Below are positions 21,110-32,435 of a stretch of DNA of 64,000 nucleotides, one piece after another. A program made the position numbers and the translations under genes. The DNA is from Epinephelus fuscoguttatus (Eukaryota; Chordata; Actinopteri; Perciformes; Serranidae). The notes beneath the pieces were generated by a model, which worked only from the letters and a program-made list of their open reading frames with translations, did not search any database and had not been told where the DNA came from. The stretch spans positions 4,141,782-4,205,781 of the forward strand of contig NC_064773.1 of assembly GCF_011397635.1 (NCBI RefSeq), written 5' to 3'. Numbering within the stretch: position 1 is the stretch's first letter; each line of letters begins with the position of its first letter.

Positions 21110-21995
21110 ATCACAACAGTAGAAAACAAACAACGTTCACATTTTCTTTCAACAATTTCCTTTATATTCTGTTAAAATTTAAGTTTTATTTGGATGGAAA
21201 TGATTTAAGGATCTCAGTCACTCCTGGGTGCTGACTCTGATCCAAAGCTGGCCTGGTTAACATGGCACCATTTTTTTTAAATAATGGGAAACATTTTGAC
21301 TTGGAACCAGATTTTTTCCAGCAGGGAAAAATCCCAGAAACTCTTTTCTTGTTCACACGACAAAGAAGCTTAAAGAAACACAAAACATTTGGCCTAATTT
21401 TCTCTCTGGCTTTATATCAAAGGAAATGTTGAAACTCTTCCAGACCTAAAATAAAGGAGCTTGGACAATAACCAAAACTCGCTGCCCAAAATAAAACTTA
21501 ACTGACGTTTCAAACTGATCCCAGACTCTCGGAGTCCATTCATGTTGTGTCAAAGATGATTAAGGCTGTCATAGATTCAGACTTGGTTCTCTGAGAGAAG
21601 TTCAGCCCACATGACGTTTATCTGGAGGGAGGAAGAATAAGACAATTACAGTGTCAAACCCTTTTATTGTTATGGCTAAATCTGGTGGATGGAGCAGCTA
21701 GCAGCCGAACTCAAAGGTCTTGATGTGACACACTGTTGGTCTCATGGTAGACAAAGATCATCCATATTCCCTAAGTCTGTGATTGGAGCTCTGCACAGGT
21801 TGACACCAGCAGCTGATCCTGATTCAGTAAAATTACCTCCAAGTTTAAAGATTTAAAGCTCCTATAACAATTTAGCAACCCAGTACGTAGCTTTTAGGCC
21901 TTGTCCACATTCCATTTTTGTAAGCATGGTTTTTTCCCGCCTTTGTTCTCAGTATAGTGGAAGAGTAACTGTACATTTATGTTTAACATGTAAAA
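21110..21995. other. Intergenic, no gene seen
   Basis: There is no recognisable exon, RNA gene or element end. Confidence 0.4.
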
Positions 21996-21999
21996 ATCA

Positions 22000-22245
22000 A
22001 CACATTCTCACTCTGACCTCGTCACACTGACGTTTGGTCATGGACTTTCCATGTCCAGATACGACATCCAAGGTACCCTGGGTTCGTTGGTTGTTGACGT
22101 TCTGGGACACCGTGTCAAGTTCAGCCTGTTACATGCATTGTCATCTTTCAAAATACTTTTCTGTTTTCACAGGAAATTTACAGTTAGCATACAGTCTCTT
22201 TCAAAATATATGCACTACGTCAGTACAACACGGGAACTGGAATTG
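22000..22245 (+). repeat. Interspersed repeat, copy 2 of 2
   Basis: This is the same family as 2620-2850 in the opposite orientation. It contains GACGTTTGGTCATGGACTTT, GGTACCCTGGGTTCGTTGG, GTGTCAAGTTC and ACAGTCTCTTTCAAAATA. Confidence 0.7.
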
Positions 22246-22324
22246 ACGTGGGTTTTTTGCCATCAACAACTAATGCACCCCTTCATCGCCTTAACTTTTG
22301 TTCATGTTCCGCCGCGTTTACCTC

Positions 22325-22665
22325 GGGAAGTGCCCATTGGTCCGACAGCCCATTGGTCCGACAGCCCATTGTTTCGACCATATTAAACCCATTGTTCCAA
22401 AGTCCCGTTGTTCCGAAATCATCATGATGCCCTGTGGTTAAGGTCTGGTTAGGTTTTAGGCACAAAAACCACTTGGTTAGGGTCAGGAAAAGATCATGGT
22501 GTGGGTTAAAATGAAAAAGAAAGTGACAAACACATAAGCCGTGAGCCTGCTCCGCCTCAAGCCGGTCGCGGCGCACCATACGCCCGCCGCGAGCCGTTCA
22601 GCACCGCCAACAGTCGGACTAATGGGTTGTCGAACCAATGGGCTGTCGAACCAATGACATGGACC
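22325..22665. repeat. Repeat with inverted CCATTGGTCCGACAG motifs
   Basis: Two tandem copies of GCCCATTGGTCCGACA stand near 22333-22370. Inverted relatives (GTCGAACCAATGGGCTGTCG) stand near 22628-22660. The region between has no gene. This suggests a nonautonomous element with short subterminal repeats; exact ends are unclear. Confidence 0.5.
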
Positions 22666-23575
22666 CGTTTCCCTCTGACGCTACCGCCAAGTGCCATTAA
22701 ACTCTAACGGTGACAGGCCTTGTGTCATGCTGATGTTAAAGGTCGGTTGTCATTAGCGTCTGATGCCGCAAGCTCAAGCTTCCGACAACTTCGGAGTTGG
22801 ACTTTGTTTGTAAAAAACCCTGTTGTAGCAAAATCAGAGGCAGCACTAATTTAGTTTAGTTAGTTCACAAAATGTCTCCTCATTTGTGACGCTTCACAGA
22901 GGAGAAAACAGCGATCACTCTGTAGTTATAAGCCAAAAACCCTGGACAGACATCTTCACCCTGGACAGAATTTTACTAAAGGATCATTTTAGTGACCTTA
23001 AACGCTGTTTGGTTGTGCATGAAAGGCCAAAACGTGTTTTTTTTTTAAAGTACGTTTTCAAACATACCTGTGTTCGTGTGGACTAGGCCATAGTGGTATC
23101 TATCAGTGAGGTTTCTTAACTGAAACTAATTTCTTGTGTGCCAAGCGTGTATGAAAACTACAATAGCCAGTGTATGATTTGTCTGTTTGGGGCTACTGTA
23201 GAAACAACATGGTGGATCCCTTGGATGAGGACCCTAAATGGATTTACTAATTAACCTGTTTTTTAAATGGTCTGATTTTCTTCTTCTATTCCTCTACTCT
23301 GAACTGCATTTTGTAAATAAAAAGTGCCTTATATATAAAGCAAGCAGTTATTATTGTTAGTTATTAATATCACTACTATTGTAGAATTCTCCATTTATTG
23401 TAGATTAAAAAATGAATATTAAAAATAATCATGTGTAGTATTGCAATACGAATAGCCTAGTAAGCTAAAAAATAATTGTATACGTCATAAAAAATATTAA
23501 ATAATGAAAACACATTTCAATGTTGTTCAAATAGCCACTTTATGCAGAGAATGCAGTTGTAGTTTCCACACGTGG

Positions 23576-23590
23576 TCACCAGGTGGCAGC
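23576..23590 (+). promoter_or_regulatory. CTCF-like motif (14 of 15)
   Basis: TCACCAGGTGGCAGC matches the CTCF core except at the first base. It lies about 1 kb upstream of the C11orf98 homologue start. Motif only. Confidence 0.35.
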
Positions 23591-23770
23591 ATTTAACCAC
23601 TGTCTGACAACCTGCTCTGTTCTACAATCAGCGCATTGAAAAAGATAATCCTTTTTTTTCGTTCACTGGTTTGTGGCATATTCTTTCTGTTAAAAGTTTA
23701 AGTACCTAAATTGCAGGGCTGGTTGCATTGGCTGCAGCTCTTTAGCTTTTAAAATTATCACAAAAACACT

Positions 23771-24377
23771 CAAAGCTACGGAAGCGTATTGCATTCACTT
23801 GACAAATAAAAAAAGTCCTATTTTTCTGAGTATTTTTTTCTGTTTTTCCTGAGTAATTTATTTATTTTTCCGTTTTTTGGTGTAATTTTTTTCTGTTTTT
23901 TATTTGAGTAATGTTTCCCCTGTTTTTCGTGGTATTTTTTCTGTTTTTTTTTTTTTGTGGTATTTTTTTTCTGTTTTTTGTGGTAATTTTTTTTTTCTGT
24001 TTTTCGTCGTATTTTTTTTTCCTGAACGAGGAGACACTCTCACCTGACACCTGCAAGTGACGGGTGTCTGCGTTAAGTCGACAAACTAATGATAACACCA
24101 TCTATATGACTTAAAGACAAGAGTATCTCCCAGTGTCTCAAACCCAAAACAAAGTAAAACTGGATTAAACTAAACAAGTCATGTCTATATCGAGCTCTCA
24201 AGAAAGGAATGAAAGCGTCTGTTGTTCTGTTGCTCTCTTAACTTCGAAATACTCCGAAAAACAGAAAAAATTACCCTGAAAAACAAAAAAAAAATCACGA
24301 AAAACAGAAAAAATTACTCAATAAAAAAGGATTTTTTCTTATTTGTCAAGTGAATGCAATACGCGTCCGTACAAAGC
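23771..24377. mobile_element. Fold-back element, copy 1, with 6-bp flanking repeat
   Basis: The element (23777-24371, 595 bp) begins TACGGAAGCGTATTGCATTC and ends with its inverted repeat GAATGCAATACGCGTCCGTA. It is flanked by the perfect 6-bp direct repeat CAAAGC at 23771-23776 and 24372-24377. Inside the ends are pyrimidine-rich (left) and purine-rich (right) arrays built on CTGTTTTTCGTGGTATTTTT and its complement, so the two halves can pair. No transposase is present. The end lies about 220 bp upstream of the C11orf98 homologue start codon. A second copy is at 25925-26629. Confidence 0.8.
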
Positions 24378-24434
24378 AGCATAAAATGCACAGTACAAGC
24401 ACCTGGAATTTATATTTAAGTCCAATACTCGAGT

Positions 24435-24592
24435 AAATCTATTGTGTAACTTTCCTCCACTGATAGTATCTGCTGTCTTGTAATTTGTGGACAGACCTGA
24501 GGGGGCAGTGTTCAGCTGCGGGTCCTGAGATGTGACCGAACTTTAAACCGCAGAAGAAGAAGCTCCACTTTTCCCCACGTGAGAGGACCATC
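24435..24592 (+). promoter_or_regulatory. Promoter / 5' UTR region of the C11orf98 homologue
   Basis: This stretch lies between the fold-back element and the ATG. It contains GGGGGCAGTGTTCAGC and a purine-rich leader, CGCAGAAGAAGAAGC. No TATA box is evident. The transcription start cannot be placed. Confidence 0.4.
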
Positions 24593-24631
24593 ATGTCTCC
24601 ACCAGGAGGAAAAATAAACAGACCGAAAACT
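24593..24631 (+). CDS. C11orf98: C11orf98 homologue exon 1 (coding part)
   Basis: Thirteen codons end with AAAACT before the donor GTAAGA. This short exon is too small for open-frame detection and was found by matching the conserved N-terminus. Confidence 0.88.
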
Positions 24632-27600
24632 GTAAGAAACTCTGTTTTATATTTTTATATTAAAGACGTGACGATAGAGAGCAAGAAGGGAAGACGTTTA
24701 AAGTTTATTTGAGTTAAATAAGATGTAAGCTAACAGCTAGCAGTTAGCATGAGCAGCTAACGTAAACACTGCAGCTTCCCTGTCTAGCTTAGCTCAGTGT
24801 TTGTCAGGTTTAAAGATAGTTTATAGTTTTTCTGTGTTTCATGAACCTTACATATATATATTCAGACTGGATCAGAGCAGTTATAATCAGTTACTCTAGT
24901 GCTGTACTTAAATACAAATTTGAGGTACTTGTACTTTACTTGAGTATTTCAGTGTCATGCCACTTTCTCCTCCCCTACACAGGGTGTCTGCAGGTCCTGA
25001 AAAAGTCCTTAAAATGTCTTAAATGTTACAACAATGAGGCCTTAAATATAATTCAACAGTCTTGAGTTTGAATTTGTGAGGTCTTAACTGCTACAAATAT
25101 TCTACCCAATTACATTTATCGTTTTTAATTCCTTTTTGTGAAAATGAGTGAAGTCTCTCTTTGTAAAAGTCATTTCTAGTGTTACAAATCTTTAAATGTA
25201 TAGAAAATACTGTCATTTTACTTCATACTTGCACTGACCTGTTGGCAGAATATGGATTGACTTAACTCTCTCTTGTAACCATATTCCTACATTACACATA
25301 CCTCTGCATGATTTGTCCAAACATCTGTCCTCTATGTGGTTAAAAGCATCTCGAATGTGTCTTAAAAAGCATTTAGTTTAACTGTCTGATACCTGTAGAC
25401 ACCCTGCTACATCTCAGAGGTAAATATTATACTTTTACTGCACTACATGTGTCTGACAGCTTTAGATACTTTTCATATTAGTTTTTATCCCCTTCCTGTT
25501 TAGTGAAAACCATGAATCAGATGTGTTGATGTTGAATGTTTGTGATAAACTGAAGGATGAAGTGTTTCTTTATGTGTTGAGAAAATCCTCCTCCTTCTTA
25601 AGCTAAATAAATTATTAAAGGGGAACACTACACTAATCAAATTGGGAATTCCAGTAGGTTACTCCTGTGGCTCGGCAAAGTTCAGTCAGTATTTGTGAGC
25701 ATGAGCTACTCTGTCTCTCAAAGTCAGAAACCACGTAAGTGAGTCTGATGTGGCGCCATGTCTGCCACCTCCACTCAAAGCAACACGCCAGCACAAATGT
25801 ATTTTTGATGCTACAAACTTCTGTTATCGTCCAGTCCAGTGGACGTTGTGGCGAAGAACAAATAAAACATGAAAATAAGCAAGTAAAAGGAATAATGAAT
25901 GAAGATGTTGTTTAGTTTTATTACTATGGAAGCGCATTGCATTCACTTGACAAATTTAAAAAAAAGCATGTTTCATGTAATATTTTCTGGGTTTTTTTTT
26001 TTTTTGTTTTTTTTTTGGTGGTAATTTTTTTCTGTTTTTCGTGGTAGTTTATTTTTCCTGAACGAGGAGACGAGATACTTCAAAATCTCGCGAGAAGCTC
26101 CCACCTGGCACCTGCAAGTGACCTCTGCATCCATGGTGACTCCTGCTCATGGATGTATTTTGTATCCGTGCTCCTGCTCCTTCTAGTGTAGGCCTGTTGC
26201 TCAATGTAACAGGTTAGGTTAGTAACAGGTTGTAACAGCGTTAGCTGACAAACATGTATGGGCATGATTTCAGTTGTCAGCTAATGTTGTTACAACCTGT
26301 TACTAACCTAACCTGTTACACTGAGCGATAGGCCTACACTAGAAGGATGCAGTGGAAAACATAGCTAGATTATCATGCCCTGTGTGTAACTAATTACGTG
26401 CCTTACGCTTATTGATTCTGTAGTTGAAAGTGTCTAGGAGCAGGAGCACGGATGCAAAATACATCCATGAGCAGGAGTCACCATGGATGCAGGGGTCACC
26501 TGCAGGTGCCAAGTGGGAGCTTCTTGCGAGATTTTGAAGTATCTCGTCTCCTTGTTCAGGGAAAAAAAAAAAAAACAACCCGAAAAACAGAAAAAAAATT
26601 ACTCAGAAAATAAGCAATACGCTTCTGTACATTACGTACCCAAAAATCACATAAATATAATATTTAATATTATTCTGTTAAATCCAAATCACAGAGGTCA
26701 GCATCTGTTTTTCTGTAACATGAGTCCCTGACTGTGTTTTAAAACGTGGTTTACTGAAGTATTTTCATCATGAATGAATTGTTTGATCAGTAAAACGCCA
26801 ACATTGTCATCAAATTGCTTGTTTTGACCAAACAACACTGCTGAACCTTTTTTTTTTCATTTACTGTCACATAAACAGTGTTTCTTAAACTTCTAAGCAA
26901 CTTTCTGCCATAGAATAAAGTGCTCTACTCATCATCACAGGTGTGAAAGGCTATAAGCGATACGTTTTGACCTTTAACTTCTCATGTTGTCTCATTTAAT
27001 ACATTTTGGAGGCACAAAGAAGCTAAACTGTCCTGATTTACACGAAAAAAAATTAATATTCGAGATAATTAAGGTGTGTGTATGAGATTTTTGTTTTGGT
27101 CTTCTTAACCTATCCCATGATGCATCTCACAAATGAGCTGTCAAATTTTATGATGATACATGAGGAAGATTGTTTTCCTGATGTGTTACCAGTCCGCCCT
27201 CTGCTGGAGTGAAGGTCACATTGCAAGATGGAGTTTGTTATTTTCCTTCCTGAGGCTCTTAACTCTGTAGGGACCTTTCCAAAACCAGACCTGACCCACT
27301 CCCACTCTGCCTCGGAGTGTCACTCTGTTTGTAGTCACCTTCACAGGTGAATGAAGCACCTTCATCAGTGTGTAGGGTGTAAACACAGCAGCAAGCTTTG
27401 GGGCACACTTGTATCACTTTCATTGATTTCTGCTGTTGTGTGCTGGACTTTTGGTAGCTTATTCTATCCTTTTGCCAAGTGAATTGATAAATAAGTAAAC
27501 AAATAAATATATAAATGAAATATTAAAGGGTCTAAAACTAATCCCTGAGATTAACTGGTGATAGTTCTGTTATTTTACTATTGAAAACATCTTCTTGTTT

Positions 27601-30116
27601 TTCACTCTGATGTTACTGAGCTGCTCATTTTATCAACAGTTCCTGTTACACTTCATTGTAAAATAAACACGACTGCAGTTTTAAAGAGACTAGAGACGTG
27701 TCTTTGATCCTAAATACAATGGAGAATGGTACTCTTGATATTGTGATATCCAAAATCTAAGATGATATCTAGTCTCACGCTGTCGACAAAATATCAGCAT
27801 ATCGCCTTGGTAACATAACTTTGGCCCTACAGACATAGACTTCATCTTTAGGTTTTTTAATCCTTCTGTTTGTCGTCTTGCAGGAGCTGGGTAAGAAGCT
27901 TTTCAAGCGGCGGCGAGTTCTGAGCAAAGAGAAGAGGAAGAAACATCAGATAGTTGGCGCTGTGGTCGATGAGGGTCTCATCACCGTGCATCACCTGAAG
28001 AAGAGAAAGTCAGTGATCAGCAAAACCTGTCAGGACGTTGATTCATATTCTGATGTTAGACTTGACGACTCACTAAGACTTTGCCATGTTTTATTATTTT
28101 TAGACTGAAGTTTTACTTGTGATGTTTCAGTCTGACTTTGTGTTTTGTTTCAGGTCGAGCCCGCGGGCGAACATCACTCTGTCTGGAAAGAAGAAACGAA
28201 AGCTGCTCAAACAGCTGCAGCACATGCAGCAGGAGAAGGCCGGTATGGAAGGTAAATGGTGACACACTGTTCGCTGTCTCAACTTGCTGCTACCATACAC
28301 TAGAACAGTGGTTCCCAACTGGTCCAGATTGCTCCTTAGTCATTAGTTCAAGGTCCACACAGCTCATTATATTTAGTGTCACACTTGCGTTTGGCTGCAT
28401 TGCAGAGCTAGTTTGTTGTCTTTGTCAAGTAGCTGTCACTCACTCTGCAAGAGAAAACGACACTTGTTTCAGTCAGGATGGACCTGCAACCCACCAGCTG
28501 GGAACCACTGCACTAGAAGACTTAAAAAAATGTCTAAAGTCTGACACCCTCTCACATTTAAAGACAATGGGCCTCATCCACAGACAGTGTGTAAACACAA
28601 ATCTGTACTTAAACCGTGCGTACAAATGATGTAGCCCTGGGATTCATCAATATTTTCGTACCTGAATTTGTTCCTTCGCTGCAGACAAATTTAGAACTGC
28701 TTCAGACCATGCTTACACATAAATGATGAAGGCCTGGCTGTCTTAAGCAGGATCTCTACTTCTGCGTCAGATCAACGCCATACCCTACGCCATAGCCTGA
28801 CGTGCAGCTCCCCAGAAATTAACTACATGTCACAGTGACGCAGACCTCCTGTCTGTCTCTGTGAGCTGAAACCATTTCCCTCAGTTGAAACAAAGCTTTG
28901 ATTTACTTTAATTTCACGGATAAGAAACAATAAATTGTGAAGACAATAAAGCCTCCACAAAAATAACATTTTAAGTCTTGTGTGTGATTTATCCTGGCTT
29001 CATATGAGCACAGGAAAAGTCAGCTAGCTCCTAGGCTAATTTATACAATGTAAAATGCCATAGGCTTGTGCTAATAACGTTAGCATGTTATATTTGTTTG
29101 GAAAACGTGTTTAGTATAAGACAGTTGTTTTGTCAGTGAACCTTGTGAGCTGTAATGGAGCCGAATTTTAACGTTACCTTTGTTAAATGTTGCTGTTGTC
29201 CCTGGATTCATATGAGTAGAGGAAAAGTCTGCTAGCTGCTAGGCTAATTTATACAATGTAAAATGCCATAGGCTTGTGCTAATAACGTTAGCATGTTGTA
29301 TTTGTGGGGAAAATGTGTCCAGATAAAGACAAGTGTTTGTCTGTGAATGCTGCGAGTTATAGTGAAGCTGATTTGTGTTCTTGTGTTTGAAATTGTCTCT
29401 ATTAAGCCATGTTTAATGTGTGTTTAATGTCTGTGTTTTGAATCAACTCAACTTTACAGCACTTCACAGAAACGTTCACTGCCGACTAGTGTTTTGGAGG
29501 TGTAACTGCAGAGTGACACAGACACACCACTGCACAAATATAAATGCTCACAGCGGCATAGGCCATGGCGTAGGGTCTGCGTAGAGCTGACGCATGAGTA
29601 TAAATCCACCTTTGGAACACCTTTTAACAAAATGTATAAAGCATTAAAATCGCAATCACTGACAAAACAACAAAATCAGCTGGTGCACACGTGTCATGAA
29701 TCCGACAGTGAATGTTTCTACGCACATAATAGTAAATGAGACCTCTTGTGAATTTTCAGTAACACACTGTAAGACTGTGCAAAGACTGGGGATCCTGCAG
29801 CGTCACTGTTTGACAAAAGGACTACAACTAGATGTCTTTGAGATTATTTCCCATCCTGCTCCTGGTGGAAAATATGACACCAAACTCCCTTTACAAAATA
29901 TGACACATTAACAGTTCATTATGCGTCCACACAAACATGGGCACACATCTAGTCTTTCTTTGTCTGAACTTGTTTCCTCTGTTGTCGTCTGTGTCCTCAG
30001 TTGAAGCTGCGGCAGCACCACAGAAACAGGAGTCATCGTCTGCTCCAACCAAGAAGAAGAATAAGAAGAGAGCAGCCGGACCTAATGATGACATAGAGAT
30101 GGCTGACGCTGAATGA
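24593..30116 (+). CDS. C11orf98: C11orf98 homologue, small basic protein, four coding exons
   Basis: The coding sequence joins 24593-24631, 27884-28008, 28154-28251 and 30001-30116 (125 residues). All junctions obey GT-AG and keep frame. The N-terminus, [13 protein letters not shown], and the following [20 protein letters not shown], then [19 protein letters not shown] and [18 protein letters not shown], match human C11orf98 closely in order and length (about 123 residues). The C-terminus is Lys-rich and ends in an acidic tail, DDIEMADAE. The human protein has no well-defined biochemical role known to me. The basic clusters suggest nuclear or nucleolar location (inference). No signal peptide or membrane segment is present. 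The start is supported by conservation of the first residues. Confidence 0.93.
25919..26635. mobile_element. Fold-back element, copy 2: near-complete palindrome
   Basis: The element (25925-26629, 705 bp) lies in intron 1 of the C11orf98 homologue. The left end, TATGGAAGCGCATTGCATTC, matches copy 1. The right end, GCAATACGCTTCTGTA, has lost about 14 bp of the inverted repeat. It is flanked by TATTAC (25919-25924) and CATTAC (26630-26635), a 6-bp repeat with one mismatch. The two halves are inverted copies, for example GTTAGTAACAGGTTGTAACA near 26217-26236 against its complement near 26291-26310. An extra segment of about 95 bp interrupts the right arm. There is no coding sequence. Confidence 0.82.
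27193..27207 (-). promoter_or_regulatory. CTCF-like motif (14 of 15)
   Basis: On the minus strand the sequence reads CCAGCAGAGGGCGGA, matching the CTCF core except at the last base. It lies in intron 1 of the C11orf98 homologue, in the opposite orientation to the motif at 23576. Motif only. Confidence 0.35.
27884..28008 (+). CDS. C11orf98: C11orf98 homologue exon 2
   Basis: The exon follows the acceptor TCGTCTTGCAG and ends AGAAA|GTCAGT. It encodes the conserved Arg/Lys block and [16 protein letters not shown]. The donor GTCAGT is weaker than usual, but the reading frame and homology fix it. Confidence 0.9.
28154..28251 (+). CDS. C11orf98: C11orf98 homologue exon 3
   Basis: The exon starts after TTTTGTTTCAG and ends TGGAAG|GTAAAT. 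It encodes [20 protein letters not shown] and [12 protein letters not shown], a conserved likely-helical basic segment. Confidence 0.9.
28298..28518. mobile_element. hAT-like MITE, copy 2 of 2, with perfect 8-bp duplication
   Basis: The 205-bp element at 28306-28510 starts CAGTGGTTCCCAACTGG and ends CCAGCTGGGAACCACTG. It is flanked by the perfect 8-bp repeat CACTAGAA at 28298-28305 and 28511-28518. It has no transposase and lies in intron 3 of the C11orf98 homologue, 54 bp after exon 3. The related copy at 13926-14223 is more damaged at its left end. Confidence 0.92.
28569..29740. repeat. Composite repeat with internal tandem duplication
   Basis: The left edge reads GGGCCTCATCCA and the right edge AAATGAGACC, which are weakly inverted. 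Inside, CTGCGTCAGATCAACGCC and CCTACGCCATAGCCTGACGT near 28762-28803 face an inverted relative near 29553-29605 (GGCGTAGGGTCTGCGTAGAG). Between them two direct copies of about 208 bp (from about 28993 and 29201) share GGCTAATTTATACAATGTAA and CTTGTGCTAATAACGTTAGC. This is probably a nonautonomous transposon with an expanded interior. Confidence 0.6.
30001..30116 (+). CDS. C11orf98: C11orf98 homologue exon 4, with stop
   Basis: The exon follows GTCTGTGTCCTCAG and encodes the Lys-rich C-terminus ([16 protein letters not shown]) and the acidic tail, ending GAA TGA at 30111-30116. A possible polyadenylation signal, AATAAA, occurs near 30663, but other sites cannot be excluded. Confidence 0.9.
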
Positions 30117-30119
30117 TGA

Positions 30120-31190
30120 TGACAGAGACAACTGTTGTGTCTCAGATATGCAGAGCAGCGTCTCATCTGAACGACATCTTTGAACTGAACTCTGAAGCAT
30201 GATCGAGTAGTTTTTTACTCTGTGAACAAACGTCAAGTTTTCTCACCATTTGTGTTCAGAGTGACGTTAACGTGTCAGAGTTAACGTGTTGTTATGGAAA
30301 GATGCTGGAAGGTGGAAGATTTAGAGAGATGGGAGGCTGTGGGAGACCATCAGTACGAGGAAGATTTAGGGATGATAAACAGGGGAGAACTTGCTGCAAG
30401 TAAGAATTATCAGTTAGGAAGTCAAAACTTTAAAATGTTTAGATTTAATCATTTCTACTCAAGTCAAATCTATGAGATAAGTCAAGAGATTGTCTAAGTC
30501 AAGTTTTAATTTTGACTTTTTAAATGGAATAATTTTGACAAAGTCAAATATATCTTTTTAGGTCAAACTTATGAGATACTATGTGAAGATTTTTGATAAA
30601 TAATAGCTCATAATTTTGATGTAAAGACAGATTTTGGCTCAAAAATCTCACAAATTTGATTCAATAAACCAAACAAGTTTGACTTAAATCAAAGTAGTGA
30701 CGTGCAGGTGACAGTCATGACTCAGACCTGTGTTCAGATTCTTACCTGTTACCTGTTTTTAAAGGTTCTTGTCTTTTTGAAATGGGCTCCTGTCAGGTGA
30801 CGTCTGCTGTCAGAATAATATTTTATGTCAGAGTTGTTATTCTATTGTGTTTTCAAAGGCATTGTTCACGTCACAGATCCTTGAAGTTTGTAAACAATAA
30901 TCATTCAGAACTCTACTAACCGCCATATTCATCAACTCTGTATTATTAAACAGTTCATTATTGATAACCTTTAACTTCCTGTGGTTCCTTTTTTTTTCAT
31001 TCTGACCACATATATATATATTTATATTTAAATTCCCAATAGAATCAATGGAACCTTAAAAAGCCCAAAGTTTTACTTTAATATCAGGTCAGGGGGTGCT
31101 GTGTACTTTTCCTGTTGCTGGCTTACAATTTTGTAGTTTTATTTTATTTTAAGACTCAAACTGGAAATAGTGAATTTATTAGGCAGTATT
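30120..31190. other. 3' flank of the C11orf98 homologue, no further gene
   Basis: This stretch is AT-rich with repeated short phrases such as AAGTCAAA near 30460-30700. No exon or RNA gene is seen. Confidence 0.4.
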
Positions 31191-31194
31191 TTCT

Positions 31195-32074
31195 GCTGCT
31201 GATATGTATCCATTAATATAACATTTGAAATTGAAAGAAATATGAAATAGTGAGATTGTCAAAATTATAAATCTGTATCATATCTCTGTATCTTGTAATT
31301 ATTAACTTAGCAGTCTTATTTAAATCATAAATGTTAAGGTTTTCACTCATATATATATATATATATGCACACATAATTTTGAGATACTTCTGAGTCATAA
31401 TTTGGAGTCATAAGTCTATATTGATCTTTGATTTTTACCTAATAGTTTTCTCTAGGTAGGCTCCATCTGAAGATTTATTGGATCATTTTTATTTTAACAC
31501 TCAGAATTTTATAACATTTGATTATTTTCTATACCTTCCATTTTTTTTTTAATTTATTTGTTGTTTTTTAATGTAGCTTTGACTAAGCAACACTTTTTTC
31601 CCTTTTTTAAATAGATATATTTTTGGGGAAACAGTCATATTGTGGAAACATTTCATCCAGAGGAAAAATACAACTAGTGAAAAAAATTCCATATATTTGG
31701 AAGAGAGAAAGAAGTAAATCATAATTTTGAAGGTTTAATTAGATCATTTTAATTTGAGTTTTAATTACATTTTTTCTGTACCTTCCTTTTTTTAGCTTAA
31801 TATTTTGTAGTTTTGACCTAGTAAACTTTTTCCCTGCAGCATTAATCACATTCCATACTTTTTAATACAGACAGAGGTTTTATAAAGTCAACTGTTTATC
31901 TCTTTTATCTAGCGCATTTATTTGATCATTACCTAAACAGTCTGATTTAAATCATAATTATCTTTATTAAGGTAGAGTTGTGAAACAATATTATGTTATA
32001 ATGATGTCATACTGCTCTTTTTTCCATCTTTTTACTATATTCTTGCAGAAACAGTAAGGTGAAATTTTTCTAAT

Positions 32075-32136
<62 letters not shown>

Positions 32137-32376
32137 GATTTGAGAGACTTTGAAATCATAATTTAGACTCAAGTCGTTATTTTGAAAGTGAAAAGAAAAT
32201 CATAATTTTGATCTTTGGTTTAAAACTAATTTTCTCCAGGTAGGCTCTGTCCAAAATTTTACTGGATAATTTTTATTTTAAAACTCACAATTTTTAATTT
32301 TTATTCATTTCATCTATATTTTTCTGTACCATTCAAACTTTTTTTTTTTTAAAGCTTTGACCTAGTTTAATGATCT

Positions 32377-32435
<59 letters not shown>

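Noticed and set aside
23862..24101. Lys/Asn-rich minus-strand open frame
   Set aside because: It is a by-product of the pyrimidine-rich array inside the fold-back element.
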